DNA of 64,000 nucleotides from Lepus europaeus (GCF_033115175.1 NC_084843.1:52120474-52184473); one strand, 5' to 3'. Positions 1-12,202 are shown, counted from the stretch's first letter. The notes: a model not told the origin generated them from the letters alone. Made by a program: numbers and translations.

Positions 1-925
1 TATATTGTAAGATTTCTGCCTTTCACCAACCTCCCCCCCCCCCCCCAATAATCCTTGAGGAAGAAGCATAGACAAAGTTTGGAATGCAGTGAAGAAAGCA
101 TAGCAGTCTTTATAGCATTTTACAAATTTCTCTTGGCCTCAGAAATCTCAAAATAATCACACAAAGAAACCAAGCCCTTTGCCTGCAGGACAATGCACAG
201 TTTTTTATTAAAAGAGGAATTTAAATTCCTTCTGTGCACAGACTGTTTTAACTATAAAGACTTAGAAAATTAATTTTTGCCTATAATCTCTTATAGATAA
301 TACTATAAAAATAGTTCCTCTTTAAGAAGCATATTTCATGCAAATATCAAAAGCCTTTTATCTGTGTTCAAGATTTCTAATTCTATTTCTGTCCCTTGTT
401 CCGTTCTCTTCGTGCAGATCAGACTTCGGGAACCCTGGATCGCTGGATTTGCTGCTGAGAGCCAGTACAGAGGCAAGCAGCAGGTTGGCCTGTTGGCCAT
501 TTTACAAACAGAGAAACTGAGATCCCGGCCTAGTTTCCTACTATGCGCTGGACACTGGGCCAAGAGCTGGGATGAAGAAGTGATGAATCCAAAGGGCAAG
601 CCAGGTAGGGTTCCAGCCAGAAAGCTCACGGAGGCTTGGTGCTGAAGTAAGAGACTGTCGTGGTGGTGGTGCAAAATGAGAGGGAGGACACAGCGATATG
701 TGTTTCAGACAGGGTAGCCCCACCTCCTTCACACACAAGCCACCTTTGGGATTTTGCACAGCCTAATACCACCTGAATTATTATTTGCTAGATATTTTTC
801 TTTAGATGACTCACTTTTAAACTTTAATTTAGCCTCATGCTAAGCTATAATATAGGTGAAAATTGCTGTGTTGATTGGGCTAGCTCCATATTTTTTTCTA
901 ATACATAGACCTTAAAATAAGAGAG
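1..925. other. Intergenic, no gene recognised
   Basis: No coding signal is visible; the short open frames have low-complexity or arbitrary composition. The only distinct item is a C14 homopolymer at 33-46. The rest looks like ordinary AT-rich intergenic DNA. Confidence 0.6.
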
Positions 926-1047
926 AGTCTTCAAAAAGTTCATGGAAAATTGGCATTACGAAAAAAATGTATGAATTTCAAAATTTTCTGGCACAAAAAT
1001 CAGATTATCTTTTAATTTCATTTTTCTGTTAACTTGTTGAAGTCCCC
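926..1047. mobile_element. Mariner-like palindromic MITE
   Basis: Starts with TCTTCAAAAAGTTCATGGAA and ends with a diverged inverted counterpart (TAACTTGTTGAAGT). The interior, TTTCAAAATTTTCTGGCAC, recurs at other loci in this window. About 120 bp and non-coding. I take it to be a Tc1/mariner-derived MITE from its terminal inverted repeats; the exact family name was not assigned. Confidence 0.7.
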
Positions 1048-1336
1048 ATGGAAGTACATAACTATTGAAAGAAAGAAATGCTCATCCAACCAGGCCTGAA
1101 ATGTATCTCAAGCACGCCATCCATCATCTCCACAACAAAATGAGGGAAAGTCCACCTTAAGACAGGTCTCTGGGTCCTGGTAGATCTGCCCAGATCCATC
1201 ATGATCACTGGAACACCTATCCAAGCACACATCTTGTTGTTGGAGTTCACTCCATAAGCTTTCATTGGGAAGAAAATCAGCATTCATAGCTATATTCAGC
1301 TGCAGTCCACATAGAGAATTTACTGCCCACTCTCTT

Positions 1337-1645
1337 AGTCCGTTCAGCCTCCTGTAACAAAATGATAAACAACAGAAATTCATTACTCACAGCTTTGGAG
1401 GCTGGGAGGTCCAAGATCAAAGCACCCTTCACCTTAATGATGGCCCTCTTTCTGGTCCATAGATGATGATGTTGCCTTCTCACTGTGTCCTAACATGATG
1501 CAAGGACAACGAGCTCCTGTGGGCCTCTATGCCCTCAGGATCTCGTCATCTCCCCAAAGGCCCCAACTCCCGATACCATCGCCTTGGGGGTTGGCGTATC
1601 AACACAGGCATTTTAGGAGACGCACACATTAAGATCATAGTATCC
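1337..1645 (-). mobile_element. MLT1-type (ERVL-MaLR) LTR fragment
   Basis: On the minus strand it reads like an MLT1A-type LTR. Visible pieces are AACAACAGAAATTCATTACT followed by CTTTGGAGGCTGGGAGGTCC, then CTTCTCACTGTGTCC and CCCCAAAGGCCCCAACTCCC. This is an ancient solo LTR fragment with no internal viral genes. Subfamily is from memory. Confidence 0.7.
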
Positions 1646-1773
1646 ACAAAGGATTCAATAATTATCCATGCCCCAAATGTCACATATTTTGTGACTTGCT
1701 GCTAACTTTTGGAAAGCAGTTGTGGAATAGTGGAAAGGGCCCTAGATATGAAGTTTAAAAAGTCTGCCCTGAT

Positions 1774-2117
1774 GGGGCTGGGGCCCGCACTCTGGTGTAG
1801 TGGGTAAAAGCTGCCTCCTTTGATGCCATATGGGTGCCATATGGTGCATCTCATATGGGTGTGAGTCCCAGCTGCTCCACTTCTGATCCAGCTCCTTGTT
1901 AATGTACCTGGGGATGCAGCAGAGGGTGGTCTGAGTGCTTGGGCCCCTGAACCCACGTGGGAGATGGATGAAGCTCTTGGCTTCAGATCGTCCCTGCTCT
2001 GGCTGTTGGGGCCATTTGGGGAATGAACCAGCAGACAGAAGATTTCCTTCTGTCTCTTCCTCTTTCTCTTTTTAATTCTGCCTTTCAAATAAAAAGAAGT
2101 AAATTAAAAAAAAAAAA
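1774..2117 (+). mobile_element. CSINE (lagomorph SINE)
   Basis: Diverged C-element head (GGGGCTGGGGCCCGCACTCT), mid-region with CATATGGGTG and GGGAATGAACCAGCAGA, a pyrimidine-rich stretch and an A-rich tail. A short duplication (about AAAAAGTCT) flanks it. Confidence 0.9.
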
Positions 2118-2309
2118 AGTCTCTCTTGACATTTCTGCCCATTCATCAGATATTCAATTGTGGGTAAGTTACTTAAGTCCTGCAACTCTCAACCACAACG
2201 TTTACAAGATGGAAATAATAGAGATAAAATGGAAACACATACTTCTATCTATTTTCTTTTTTTAGTGAGGGACAGCAAAATGCCTAATGTTTGTAAAAAG
2301 CATAATGTT

Positions 2310-2656
2310 GGGGCCAGCGCCGTGGCTCACTTGGCTAATCCTCCGCCTGTGGCACTGATATCCCATATGGGCGCCGGGTTCTAGTCCCCGTTGGGGCGCC
2401 GGATTCTGTCCCGGTTGCTCCTCTTCCAGTCCAGCTCTCTGCTGTGGCCTGGGAGTGCAGTGGAGGATGGTCCAGGTGCTTGGGCCCCTGCAGCCGCATG
2501 TGAGACCAGCAAGAGGCACGTGGCTCCTGGCTTCGGATTAGCGCAGCGCTGGTCATGGTGGCCATTTGGGGTGTGAACCCATGGAAGGAAGACCTTTCTC
2601 TCTGTCTCTCTTTCACTGTCTATAACTCTACCTGTCAAATAAATAAATAAATAAAT
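2310..2656 (+). mobile_element. CSINE, young subfamily, with target-site duplication
   Basis: Head GGGGCCAGCGCCGTGGCTCA, variant with CTAATCCTCCGCCTG, tail (AAAT)n. The 12-bp duplication AAAGCATAATGT flanks it at 2297-2308 and 2657-2668, which proves retroposition. It belongs to the subfamily whose body carries CCCCGTTGGGGCGCCGGATT. Confidence 0.95.
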
Positions 2657-2689
2657 AAAGCATAATGTCTAGCATATAATTTGAAATCA

Positions 2690-2880
2690 CACAGCAAATA
2701 TATTTCAACACCAACTATGCAGCCATTAAGAATGACAACATCATTGTCATGAAGATTATAGAAATAACATAAAGAAATCCTTAAGCTAATTTTAAAATAT
2801 CCCAACATTCTGCTGTGTATATTTGCATATATTCATTCTTATTCCAAATGAGAAAAATAAAGCATATTTAAAGACAGGTA
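2690..2880 (+). mobile_element. Possible old LINE-1 3' fragment
   Basis: The phrase ACTATGCAGCCATTAAGAAT matches a stretch common in ancient L1 3' regions. The rest is too diverged to place. Weak call. Confidence 0.3.
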
Positions 2881-2907
2881 GAAATGCGGAAATATCTATG
2901 TATATGA

Positions 2908-3032
2908 GAGATCTCTAAAAAGTTCATGGGAAAGCATAGTCTCAAAAAACTATGAAATGATTTCAAAATTTTTTGCACCAAAACAAACATCTTTTAATCC
3001 CATTTTTCCTTGAACTTTCTCAAGTACCCTCA
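2908..3032. mobile_element. Mariner-like palindromic MITE
   Basis: Begins CTCTAAAAAGTTCATGGGAA, interior TTTCAAAATTTTTTGCACCA, ends TTGAACTTTCTCAAGTACCC. Same family as 926-1047, in the same orientation. Confidence 0.75.
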
Positions 3033-4754
3033 AAAATTGGCCCAATTGTCTCTGGTAGTTAATAAATTTGCAATAAATGGTCCTGATGTTGCGGTGATGG
3101 GATTATGGTTAATACTTTTACCTTTTAAGAAAAGCTCTTTCTTTGTTCGCTCATAGAAACTGTGAGTAGCAAAATCACAGCTACATCCACTGAGTGTCTT
3201 TTGTTCAACTCCAAGTTGTGATGTGGGAAAGAGACTGAAAAGCAAAGATTCCCCCCACTCTAAGGCTGCCCCATCAATGGCCAACCACACCTGGGCAGCC
3301 TGTGACCAAACCAGAGCAACAAAGGTTCACCTCCCACCTGGCACAGTTGAATAGGACCTAATGATCCAAGTGCTTTTCTCACACAGAACAAATGCATCTT
3401 AAATATCCCTGGGCTATGTGTCTACTACTGCCACTTCCAATTTCACTTCACAGGCTACATTCGAAAATTTTCAACCCTCTTCAATTGAAGCTGCTTTTAT
3501 TTGTATTCAGACTAAAATAGAGTGTGTGTGCCAGGGGACAACTTGACCATTAAAAAAAAAATCTATTTGACTACATATATTTTTATCAATTTGGGAAAGC
3601 TATCAAAGCAGGCATTTTCACTTAAAAGCTTGGAAATAAAGCTGATATTATCTGGTTGGGGGAGGGCTGCGGAAATCACTAGAGCCAAAAAGAAAAAAGC
3701 AAACTCTTTTGTGTATCCAGTTTCACATTGCCGTTGTCTTGTACAGGATGTATATTCAAATGTGTTTGCATATTTCTAAACTGATCATACATCAAAATTA
3801 GAGCCATATTGTTCCTTTTACAGCAAAACTGTTTATATAGGAAATATTGTACCAAACATTCCCTGCCTCCACCCTGGGTTGTGACTGATTGCACAGCAAG
3901 ATAAAAGCACTTAAGTCCACAAACATGACAAAAGTCTATATGCATGCAAGAACTCAAAAGAAGGTGTGATTTTAACACAAACACTATTATCAAACCTCTT
4001 TAAAAAAAAAAAAGAAGAAGAAAAGAAAGACTGCTGAAGTTTATGCAAATTCAGAGAAAGCAAAAAGTATATACTTACATATGGCTAGTTTGCTTATTGG
4101 GGGTTGGGTTGGCTAACAGTAGACTTCAGTTTAGTACAGTTCAAAACAGCCCCTGGGTGCTGTTTTATACCCATGTGACCAACTTATTTAGAGTCATTTA
4201 CAAGAAACAGATACGGCTCACTAAGGGGAATCCATTTCCTAATTCACTATGCGACACAATAACTTAAAGCTGGCCACTTTATTCTCTGGTATATTTCTGG
4301 GAGGGCTGCGTTGGTTTCAATAAATTTGGTTGAATTTTTCCTCCTCCACACTCAGCCTTTATTTTTTTTTTCTTTCCATGTTCTTCTTACTCAAAAGCTT
4401 GGTTCAAGTACAAAGTGAAGTGGGAAGTTGGCAATTATCCTATAAATCCGGGTTATGTTGTTAGGTCAACACAATTGTAGATTTGATGAAGCTTAAAGGA
4501 ATTTTAGAGATTATCCTATCCCACAGTTTTCAAACTTGAAATATTTTGCTAATGAAATCATATCAGAACGCCAACATATAAATTTGGTTTTAACAGCATT
4601 TCACTAGTAAAAATTGATCAAAGATTATAGAAAAAAGAGAAAAAGGTGGGAGTATGACTGCCAAAAACTAAGAGCAAGGAGGAAACAGCCACTTCTGGCT
4701 GGATGAGCAGGAGAAACTTCATGATTGTAGTACTTAAGGATGAGTATTGCTTCT
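3033..4754. other. Intergenic, no gene recognised
   Basis: About 1.7 kb without a recognised repeat or coding signal. Two A-rich runs occur near 3551 and 4002. One diverged phrase near 4490-4530 may be an old SINE remnant, but I cannot support a boundary. Confidence 0.55.
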
Positions 4755-5325
4755 TCCGGTCACTCACCCTTCCTCATCAAAGTTACAGGTTAGAATCATT
4801 ATGTTCTGCAAAGTCTAGAAGGCAGGCACATGGAACTGTTTCCAACCTGAGGAGGGTTGCATTTCCACATCATGTCCATCACGCCTTCAAATCCTGTGGC
4901 AGAAGTTGCTGGACGGCCACCCAGCAGTTTTCTCTTCTTTTAATGAGCACAACTACATTTCCCAGCCTCCCTTGCTTCAGGTAAGGCTGTGCGACTGAAT
5001 TCTGACAATGATGTGTGGAAAGAGCAATGTGTTCCAGGTGTGCCCCCTAAAACATAGTCTCCCGTGTGATCCCTCATTCTTCCCTCTATTTCGTCTCTCA
5101 TATATTGGTGCCCCGCATGTCATTGACTGGGAAATGACAGATTTTAGATGGCAGGGCCTCTATTCACCTGGATACCTGAATGGCTGCATGAGTCCCACCG
5201 TCACTAATCAGCAACACCTGCTCTCAACTGTCACCTAAGTGAGAAAAAATTTTTATGGTGTTAAACCTCTGCAATGTTAGGATTTGTTGCAGCAGCTGTT
5301 ATGACCTTAACTGATAGAAATCTTC
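4755..5325 (+). mobile_element. Ancient LTR-like repeat (MaLR/ERVL type)
   Basis: Contains CTACATTTCCCAGCCTCCCT, AGATTTTAGATGGCAGGGCC, a CTGGATACCTGAATG phrase and a terminal TGGTGTTAAACC-to-CTGATAG stretch. These are typical of an old mammalian LTR with a polyadenylation-type end. No viral genes. Subfamily not assigned. Confidence 0.5.
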
Positions 5326-5786
5326 TTCCCAATTATACCCATTTCACCTTTACCTTTCTTGAAAACCTTTGCATTTTTCCTATGCACTTTTTGTACATCC
5401 TTGAGCTTTTAGACACTATAAGTTATATTATCTCAGTAGCATAGCAATGAGTGAGATAAAACCCAAGTCTCTTTGGAGGACACATAGGTGTTTGAGTGAA
5501 ACTCCTCTGGGCCTCATTTTCTTTACTGAAAAAGAATAGCATGGAAGATACATTGGCTCAGCCTCTTTGCAGCATGAAAAGCCTGCCTCTCTGATGTGGG
5601 ACAAAAATGTCATCGAAAGCATGCCCGGGTGTCATGGAAAGGCTACCAGATTTGGAGTGAGAAGACAAGTTTCTTCACTTGTAACAGAAAGGTAAACATA
5701 CCTGCTTTGCAGACAGTGTTGTTCAATTCATTTGCCATTAAAGAGGCATCAATTAGGTTGCAGCACCATAATGATAAAATGAGCAA
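5326..5786. other. Intergenic, nothing recognised
   Basis: No recognised repeat, RNA gene or coding exon. Confidence 0.55.
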
Positions 5787-6182
5787 TGTACAGGGCCCAC
5801 ATTGTGGCACAGGGCATTAAGCCGCCTCCTGCAATGCCAGTATTCCATATCGAAGTGCAGGTTCGAGTCCCAGCTGCTCTGCTTCCCACCCAGCTGCCTG
5901 CTATTGTGCTTGGGAAAGCAGTGGAAGATGGTCTAGGAGCTTGGGTCCCTGTTGCCCATGTGAGTGACCAGGATAGAATTCCAGGCTCCTGACTGCAGCC
6001 TGGCCCAGTACTAATTGCTGTGGTCATTTGGGGAGTGAACCAACAGATGGAAGATATCACCCCACCCTTCTCGCTCTCATTCCTGCACTCCCTCCTGCTC
6101 TCGCTCCCTCCCTCTCCCTCTCTTTTTCTCTCTGTCACTCTGCCTTACAGGTAAGCAAATAAACCCTAGGGAAAAAAAAAAA
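5787..6182 (+). mobile_element. CSINE, diverged
   Basis: Head CAGGGCCCACATTGTGGCAC, box GTTCGAGTCCCAGCTGCTCT (RNA polymerase III B box), GGGGAGTGAACCAACAGATG, CT-rich run and A12 tail. An imperfect duplication (AAAATGAGCAATG / AAAAGCGAGCATG) flanks it. Confidence 0.9.
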
Positions 6183-7153
6183 AGCGAGCATGCCCATCTG
6201 GAGGAGTTTTAAAGCCAACAAAGTCTGGGATTACGTTTAGGTGTCTAGCTGCCAATGTGTGCCTTTGTTTGAAACCAGTAAGAGTCATGAATTGCACTAT
6301 CATTTTATCCAAAATAGTCAAGTCTGCCTTGAAGATAGCAAATAAAGGTTTTCTAAAATTGGCTGTCATGTCTCATTAGCTATTGAGCCATGTCTTCAAC
6401 TTAGAAGCACTGAGCTTCATTCACCCCCTCACTGTGTGTACCAGCATCAGCAACAGTAGGTCTCTTCCTCTTCTATAGATTCTACCACTCACCAGGTCCA
6501 GCAGATAGGCAAGAATCACAATTTGCAGCAATGGCAGGCAGGGTGTAGCCCTCACTCTGCAGTACATGGTCAAATCACCTTCGAAGCCAGTGTTTCAGAA
6601 AGCAGCTCCATAAGCACTAAGTGGGCAATCTATCTCATCTCACCAACTCTCACTAGATTTCAAAGTCATATAGGAACCTGAAACTAAAGAGCTTCCTTCT
6701 CTCATGACCACCTGTCAGTGCTGCCATGGTCCTTGTCAAAGAAAGCCACCATCCTACCTCATATTGGGGATCAGTGCATATCAGTGCCAACAGGAGGGTT
6801 GTTGTCCAATTCATGTGTTTTCTCTTCCAGGGAATATTTCAGTTTTAGAAAGAGCTTTACAACTACATAGTAGCATAAAGGTTTGTAAACCTCTGAAGCA
6901 AATGTCATGAACAAAATGATTTCTCTCTCCAAACCTCAATTTTCTCTACTGCAAATGTGGATAATAATGTGTGTTTTGTTATCATACAGAGATTTCTGTG
7001 AAGCACAAGTGAAATCATTACAACCACATACAAATTTAGGAGGTATTATCATTATTATTATTTTTATCACTATCATTGAAGACCATCGCCAAGAACTGTA
7101 TCTCAAAATCATGTTACAGACAGGACATAGTCTAGGTCAACTGCACAAGGTAT
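6183..7153. other. Intergenic, nothing recognised
   Basis: About 970 bp with no recognised repeat apart from a short ATT-rich patch near 7045-7075. No supported coding frame. Confidence 0.55.
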
Positions 7154-7166
7154 AAGACTACATTGG

Positions 7167-7509
7167 TGGCCGGCGCCGTGGCTTAACAGGCTAATCCTCT
7201 GCCTTGCGGCGCCGGCATACCGGGTTCTAGTCCCAGTTGGGGCGCTGGATTCTATCCCGGTTGCCCCTCTTCCAGGCCAGCTCTCTGCTATGGCCCGGGA
7301 AGGCAGTGGAGGATGGCCCAAGTGCTTGGGTCCTGCACCCTCATGGGAGACCAGGAGAAGCACCTGGCTCCTGGCTTCGGATCAGCGTGATGCGCCGTCC
7401 GCAGCGGCCATTGGAGGGTGAACCAACGGCAAAAAGGAAGACCTTTCTCTCTGCCTCTCTCTCTCACTATCCACTCTGCCTGTCCAAAAAAAAAAAAAAA
7501 AAAAAAAAA
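7167..7509 (+). mobile_element. CSINE, young subfamily, with target-site duplication
   Basis: Head GGCCGGCGCCGTGGC, CTAATCCTCTGCC, CACTCTGCCTGTCC end and a long poly-A tail. The 13-bp duplication AAGACTACATTGG lies at 7154-7166 and 7510-7522. The long pure A tail suggests a fairly recent insertion. Confidence 0.95.
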
Positions 7510-7548
7510 AAGACTACATTGGCTCAGATTGAAAATACTCAAGATCTG

Positions 7549-7843
7549 GGGCAAATATTTGGTGTGGCGGTTAGGGTGCAATTTGAGATGCCTGCACCCC
7601 ATATCAGAGCACCTGGGTTTGAACCCTGGTTCCACTTGCAACCCCAGCTTGCAGCTAGTGCATACTCTGGGAGGCAGCAGATGGTGGCTCAAGCAGTTGG
7701 GCTCCTATCACCATGTGGGAGACCTGGATTGATTTCTCGTCTCCTACCCATGGCCTGGCCCAAGCACTAGATGTTTCAGAACTTTGGGGAAGTGAACAGC
7801 AAATTGAAGATCTGCATCTTCCTTTAAATAAAAAAAAAAAATA
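7549..7843 (+). mobile_element. CSINE, old diverged subfamily
   Basis: Diverged C element: GGGTTTGAACCCTGGTTCC in the B-box position, then GGCAGCAGATGGTGGCTCAA, GACCTGGATTG and TTGGGGAAGTGAACAGC, with an A-rich tail. The head lacks the GGCCGGCGC motif. Confidence 0.8.
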
Positions 7844-7943
7844 ATCAAAATATGTGAGATCTTTTTCAAAATTAAGGCTTTGGGTAATAGTAAAACCCTA
7901 GGAATCCAGAGACTGCAAATTCAAATTCAACTTTTACCTTTCT

Positions 7944-8270
7944 TTCTTTATTTATTTATTTTGACAGGCAGAGTGGACAGTGAGAGAGAGAGACGGAGAG
8001 AAAGGTCTTCCTTTGCCGTTGGTTCACCCTCCAATGGCCGCTGCGGCCGGTGCACTGCGCTGATCTGAATCCAGGAGCCAGGTGCTTCTCCTGGTCTCCC
8101 ATGGGGTGCAGGGCCCAAGCACTTGGGCCATCCTCCACTGCACTCCCGGGCCATAGCAGAGAGCTGGCCCGGAAGAGGGGCAACCAGGACAGAATCCGGC
8201 ACCCCAACCAGGACTAGAAGCTGTACAGCACCGCAGGTGGAGGATTAGCCTATTGAGCCGTGGCGCTGGC
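7944..8270 (-). mobile_element. CSINE, young subfamily, minus strand
   Basis: Reverse complement of the subfamily with GACAGGCAGAGTGGACAGTG at the tail side and AGCCGTGGCGCTGGCC at the head end. An imperfect duplication CAACTTTTACC / CAACTCTTACC flanks it. Confidence 0.93.
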
Positions 8271-8344
8271 CAACTCTTACCATTTCTTATAGGGAGCTAC
8301 ATTCAATACACATTTGCACAAAATGACATAAAGACTTACTGTAG

Positions 8345-8682
8345 AGGGGCTGGTGCTGTGGCATAGCAGATAAAGCTGCCACCTGCAGCGCCAGCATCCC
8401 ATATGGGCCCTGGTTCTAGTCCAAGTTGCTCCACTTCTGATCCAGCTCTGCTATAACCTGGAAAAGCAGTAGAACAGGCTCAAGTTCTTGGGCATCTGCA
8501 CCCGTGTGGGAGACCCAGAAGAAGCTCCTGGCTCCTGGTTTTGTATCGGCCAAGCCCTGACCATTGCGGCCATTTGGGGAGTGAACCAGAGGACGAAAGA
8601 CCTCTTTCTCTCTGCCTCTGCCACTCTGTAACTCTACTTTTCAAATAAATAAATAAATAAATAAGTCTAAAAAAAAAAGGCT
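8345..8682 (+). mobile_element. CSINE, first of a tandem pair
   Basis: Head GGGGCTGGTGCTGTGGCATA, GGGGAGTGAACCAGAGGACG, tail TTTTCAAATAAATAAATAAA then A-rich. It abuts a second same-strand copy at 8683. Confidence 0.93.
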
Positions 8683-9017
8683 TGGGGCCAGTGCTGTGGC
8701 ATAGTGGATAAAGCTGCTGCCTGCAGTGCCGGCATCCCATATGGGCGCCAGTTAAAGACCCAGCTGCTCCACTTCAATCCAACTCTCTGCTAAGGCCTAG
8801 GAAAGCAGTAGAAGATGGCTCAAATCCTTGGGCCCCTGCACCTGCGTGGAAGACCCAGAGGAAGATCCTGACTCCTGGCTTCGGATTGGCACAGCTCTTT
8901 CCGTTGCAGCCAATCAAGAAGTGAACCAGCAAATGGAGGACCTCTTTCTCTCTCTGCCTCTCCTCGTTTGTGTAACTCTGACTTTCAAATAAATACATAA
9001 ATCTCTATTTTAAAAAA
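8683..9017 (+). mobile_element. CSINE, second of a tandem pair
   Basis: Head TTGGGGCCAGTGCTGTGGCA, CATCCCATATGGGCGCC, tail TTTCAAATAAATACATAAAT. It follows the previous copy directly, so one probably inserted into the A tail of the other. Confidence 0.93.
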
Positions 9018-9099
9018 GTAAATTTGTGTAAAATATTCTGTAGCTCAACTTTACGCCATGAATAAAAATTAACTTTCATTGATTTCTCACTGACATCAG

Positions 9100-9272
9100 G
9101 CCACTCTTTTAACCATGTTCATATACATCATCTCATTTAAAAATATGACAACTCCATGATGTATGGTAGAGGCAATTCTTTTCTCTTTACCCATTGAAAA
9201 GCCAGGATGACAGTTTAAGTTACTGGTCCAGTGTTCTGAAGCTAGAAAGTAATAAAGCAAGAGCACAAATCA
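9100..9272 (-). mobile_element. MIR-like SINE remnant
   Basis: Reads in reverse like a MIR: CATCATCTCATTTAA, a degraded CCCATTGAAAAGCCAGG in place of the cattttacagatgagg block, then AGTTACTGGTCCAGTG. Old and diverged. Confidence 0.45.
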
Positions 9273-9286
9273 AAGATTACCTGATT

Positions 9287-9627
9287 TTTAAAAAGATTTA
9301 TTTATTTAGTTAGTTAGTTGAAAAGCAGAGTTACAGAGAGGCAGAGGCAGAGAGAGAGAGAGAAAGATGGGGGGGGGGGGGGCGGGAGAGAGGTCTTCCA
9401 TCCACTGGTTCACTCCCCAGATGGCTGCAACGACTGGAGCTGCGCCAATCCAAAGCCAGGAGCCAGGAGCTTCCTCCAGGTCTCCCATGTGGGTGCAGGG
9501 CCCAAGCACTTGGGCCATCTTCTACTGCTGTCCCAGGCCATAGCAGAGAGCTGGACTGGAAGAGGAGCAGCCGGGATGCTGGCACTGCAGACCGGGCCTT
9601 CACCTGCTGCGCCACAGCGCCGGCCCC
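9287..9627 (-). mobile_element. CSINE, minus strand, with target-site duplication
   Basis: Tail-side AAAGATTTATTTATTTAG, purine-rich GA stretch with a G14 run at 9369-9382, head-end GCGCCACAGCGCCGGCCCC. The 13-bp duplication AGATTACCTGATT / AGATTATCTGATT lies at 9274-9286 and 9628-9640. Confidence 0.95.
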
Positions 9628-9917
9628 AGATTATCTGATTCTAAACCTCTTCCTCCTATGTTTTTCTACTTCGTCTCTTAAGATCACCATTTATTATGTT
9701 AGCCTAACTTAATAGGGACTTTGCTGCGATGAAATATCCTGAGAGAGTCCATCTTCACACCATCAGTGGACGTTCCTAAAAGGTGATAGCCACCCTTGAT
9801 AACATCTTCACTCAGTCCATTCAGCGCGGCCAGGTGCCATCATCTGTGGATGCCGGTGAGATATTTGGTAGTCATCACAGTTTCCAAATTGCTCTCACTA
9901 CCAGAGAACTAAGTTTT

Positions 9918-10275
9918 GGGTTTTTTTTGTGTGTGTGTGTGTGTGTGTGTTTAGGATTTATTTATTTATTTGAAAGGCAGAGTTACAGAAAGGCAGAGGC
10001 AGAGAGAGAGAGAAAGAGGTCTTTCAGCCTCTGGTTCACTCCCCAAATGGCCACAATGGCCAGAGCTAGGCAGAACCAAAGCCAGGAACCAGGAGCTTCT
10101 TCTGGATGTCCTACGTGGGTACAGGGGCCCAAGCACTTGGGCCATCTTCTGCTTTCCCAGGCCATAGCAGAGAGCTGGATCAGGAGCGGAGCAGCCAAAA
10201 CTTGAACTGGCACCCACATGGGATGCTGGCACTGCAGGCAGCGGCTTTACCTGCTACTCCATAGCACCAGTGCTG
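9918..10275 (-). mobile_element. CSINE, minus strand, with (GT)n at its tail end
   Basis: Head end ATAGCACCAGTGCTGG, tail end ATTTATTTATTTGAAAGGCA. A (GT)n microsatellite (about 9929-9951) has grown in the poly-T side. The duplication GAGAACTAAGTTTT / GAGAAGTAAGTTTT lies at 9904-9917 and 10276-10289. Confidence 0.93.
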
Positions 10276-10304
10276 GAGAAGTAAGTTTTAAAAATGACTT
10301 GTGA

Positions 10305-10592
10305 GTAGGTATCTGTCACAGCAATTGGGTCACCACTTAGAACCCTGCTCCCCATACTGGAGTGCCTGGTTCAAACCCCGGCTCTGTTTCCAACTCCACC
10401 TTCCTGCGAGTGCACACCATGGAAAGCAGCAGGTGATGGCTCAAGCAGCTGGGTCCCTGACACCCACATGGAAGACCCAGATGAAGTTCCAGCTCCTGGT
10501 TTAGGCCTAGCTGTTGCAGGCATTTGGAAAGTGAATCCACAGATTGAAGATCTGTCTCTCAGCCTTTCAAAGAAAATGGAAAAAAAAAATTC
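10305..10592 (+). mobile_element. CSINE, old diverged subfamily
   Basis: GGTTCAAACCCCGGCTCTG in the B-box position, GCAGCAGGTGATGGCTCAAG, CATTTGGAAAGTGAATCCAC, then an A-rich tail. Lacks the modern head. Confidence 0.8.
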
Positions 10593-12144
10593 TTAAGTGA
10601 CCCATGTGAGATCACAAAATCATCCAGTATGTGGGACCTGACCAAGGGAGGTTTAACTCAGAGAGCTGTTAGGCCCACCTTCCACCTTCCCTGTGAGCCT
10701 CTACTGACATCACTGCATGCAGCATCCCTGGCCCGTGGAAGGTCAAGGACAAGGCGTCTTGATCCTTCTTAAGGAAAGAGAGCCACAAGGAGAGGGCAGT
10801 GAAGGTGTTTGTGGGAATGCAGGCTTCCGAGGGAGCTGGCCCTGACATCAGGAATGTGCGACTCTACCCGCAGCCGATTTTCTCCCCAAAGAGAGACCCT
10901 CTGGGATGTAAACTTCAACTAAGATTCAGACTTACCTTACAATGTCAACAACTGCTTTGTGATGGAAGAAAAAATGTGGGGTTGGAGGAGATAGCAGATG
11001 GGCACATCTGACAGGGAGCTGGGAAGAGGGGGCAGTGTTCCAGGTAATTGGGGAAATTGTTTAAGCACAATTTGTGTGTGAAAATATAAGCCCTATAAAT
11101 CTGCCAGAGCCAACAGGGCTGAAGACAAATCACTCACAGAAATGTGCGTCTCCCTAGCAAAGCTAACCATGGAGTTTAATTTAGATGCAGGCCTTGTTTG
11201 TTCTGGGTTTCAGATAGTGTTTTAAGGGAGTCATGGGCAACAAAAAAGTAAATTGATATCAGTTCCCCCATACCTTATCCTGTTAATTACATCTTTTGGC
11301 TTCTGGTATTTTTAGACCTTTTATTCAAACTGTAAATGTCTGTGCCATAATCCAGACCAGCAAGCATATCATTACCATGCCAATAAAATACTGGCCTAGC
11401 AGCAAAAGGGTCAACTTTCTCTTCTCAATGCCACCATCAACTTTCTTGTTCTTCTTGGCATGGCTAAAAGAGAAGGAAGTGCTGATCCATCATTGAGCCT
11501 GTTGAGAATGGCCTCAGCAGCTCATCCAGCTCACTAAGATATTAGTCACTAGAGCATGGACAGTTTCTCTTGTTCTTGCTCTATCCCTAGTATTTGAACC
11601 ATGAGTAGCTCACAGTAAAAGGTCAGTCATTATATGTGGTGTCAATGAATGAATGAATCATTCATCCATTTATTCATCCTCCAAGATTACTGCCAAATAT
11701 GCATGAGTTTTCTTTCCATGGAATTGCAAATGATACTCATGATCTCATTTAACTTTATCTCTGGAGCCCTGGGTAAATCATTGACATACTTCCACATTAC
11801 CTTACAGGCTGGTCCATGATTTTAGAATAGAGGCTCATTTCTGTAAATGTCTTGCACCGATGAATACTTCCATTTAATTTTCAAACCCTCTCCTACCAAC
11901 TTATTATTGCTGTGGTCCACTTTCTTAACTTTTTGTTTTCACCAGCTTGGATAATACAGGATATAGACAACTAAACAAAGGGCTTTGCTCAGAATTATTG
12001 CTCTCTAGATTATCAGTTTCCAGTTTTATTCCATTGTATAGTTTTTTACATGAATGATCTGTCAGCTTTTCATAGGAAGTTTAAGAACAGAGGCTTTTAG
12101 TATGACCCTGGTTAAGTCACTTCTCCTAGTCCGGCCTCTGTTTC

Positions 12145-12148
<4 letters not shown>
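10593..12148. other. Mostly unique DNA with one L2-like remnant
   Basis: No gene is recognised. A probable L2 end lies around 11545-11665 (CTCTATCCCTAGTATTTGAA, then AATGAATGAATGAATCA). The flanking unique sequence has mixed composition and could contain conserved non-coding DNA, which needs an alignment. Confidence 0.45.
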
Positions 12149-12181
<33 letters not shown>

Positions 12182-12202
12182 GTGTGTGTGTGTGTGTGTG
12201 TG
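12149..12202. repeat. Compound (CT)n(GT)n microsatellite
   Basis: About 15 CT units (12149-12178) are followed by GG and about 11 GT units (12180-12202). Probably polymorphic. Confidence 0.95.

Noticed and set aside
7237..7770. 177-codon open frame
   Set aside because: It reads through a CSINE, its poly-A tail (a lysine run) and a second old CSINE. Repeat-derived.
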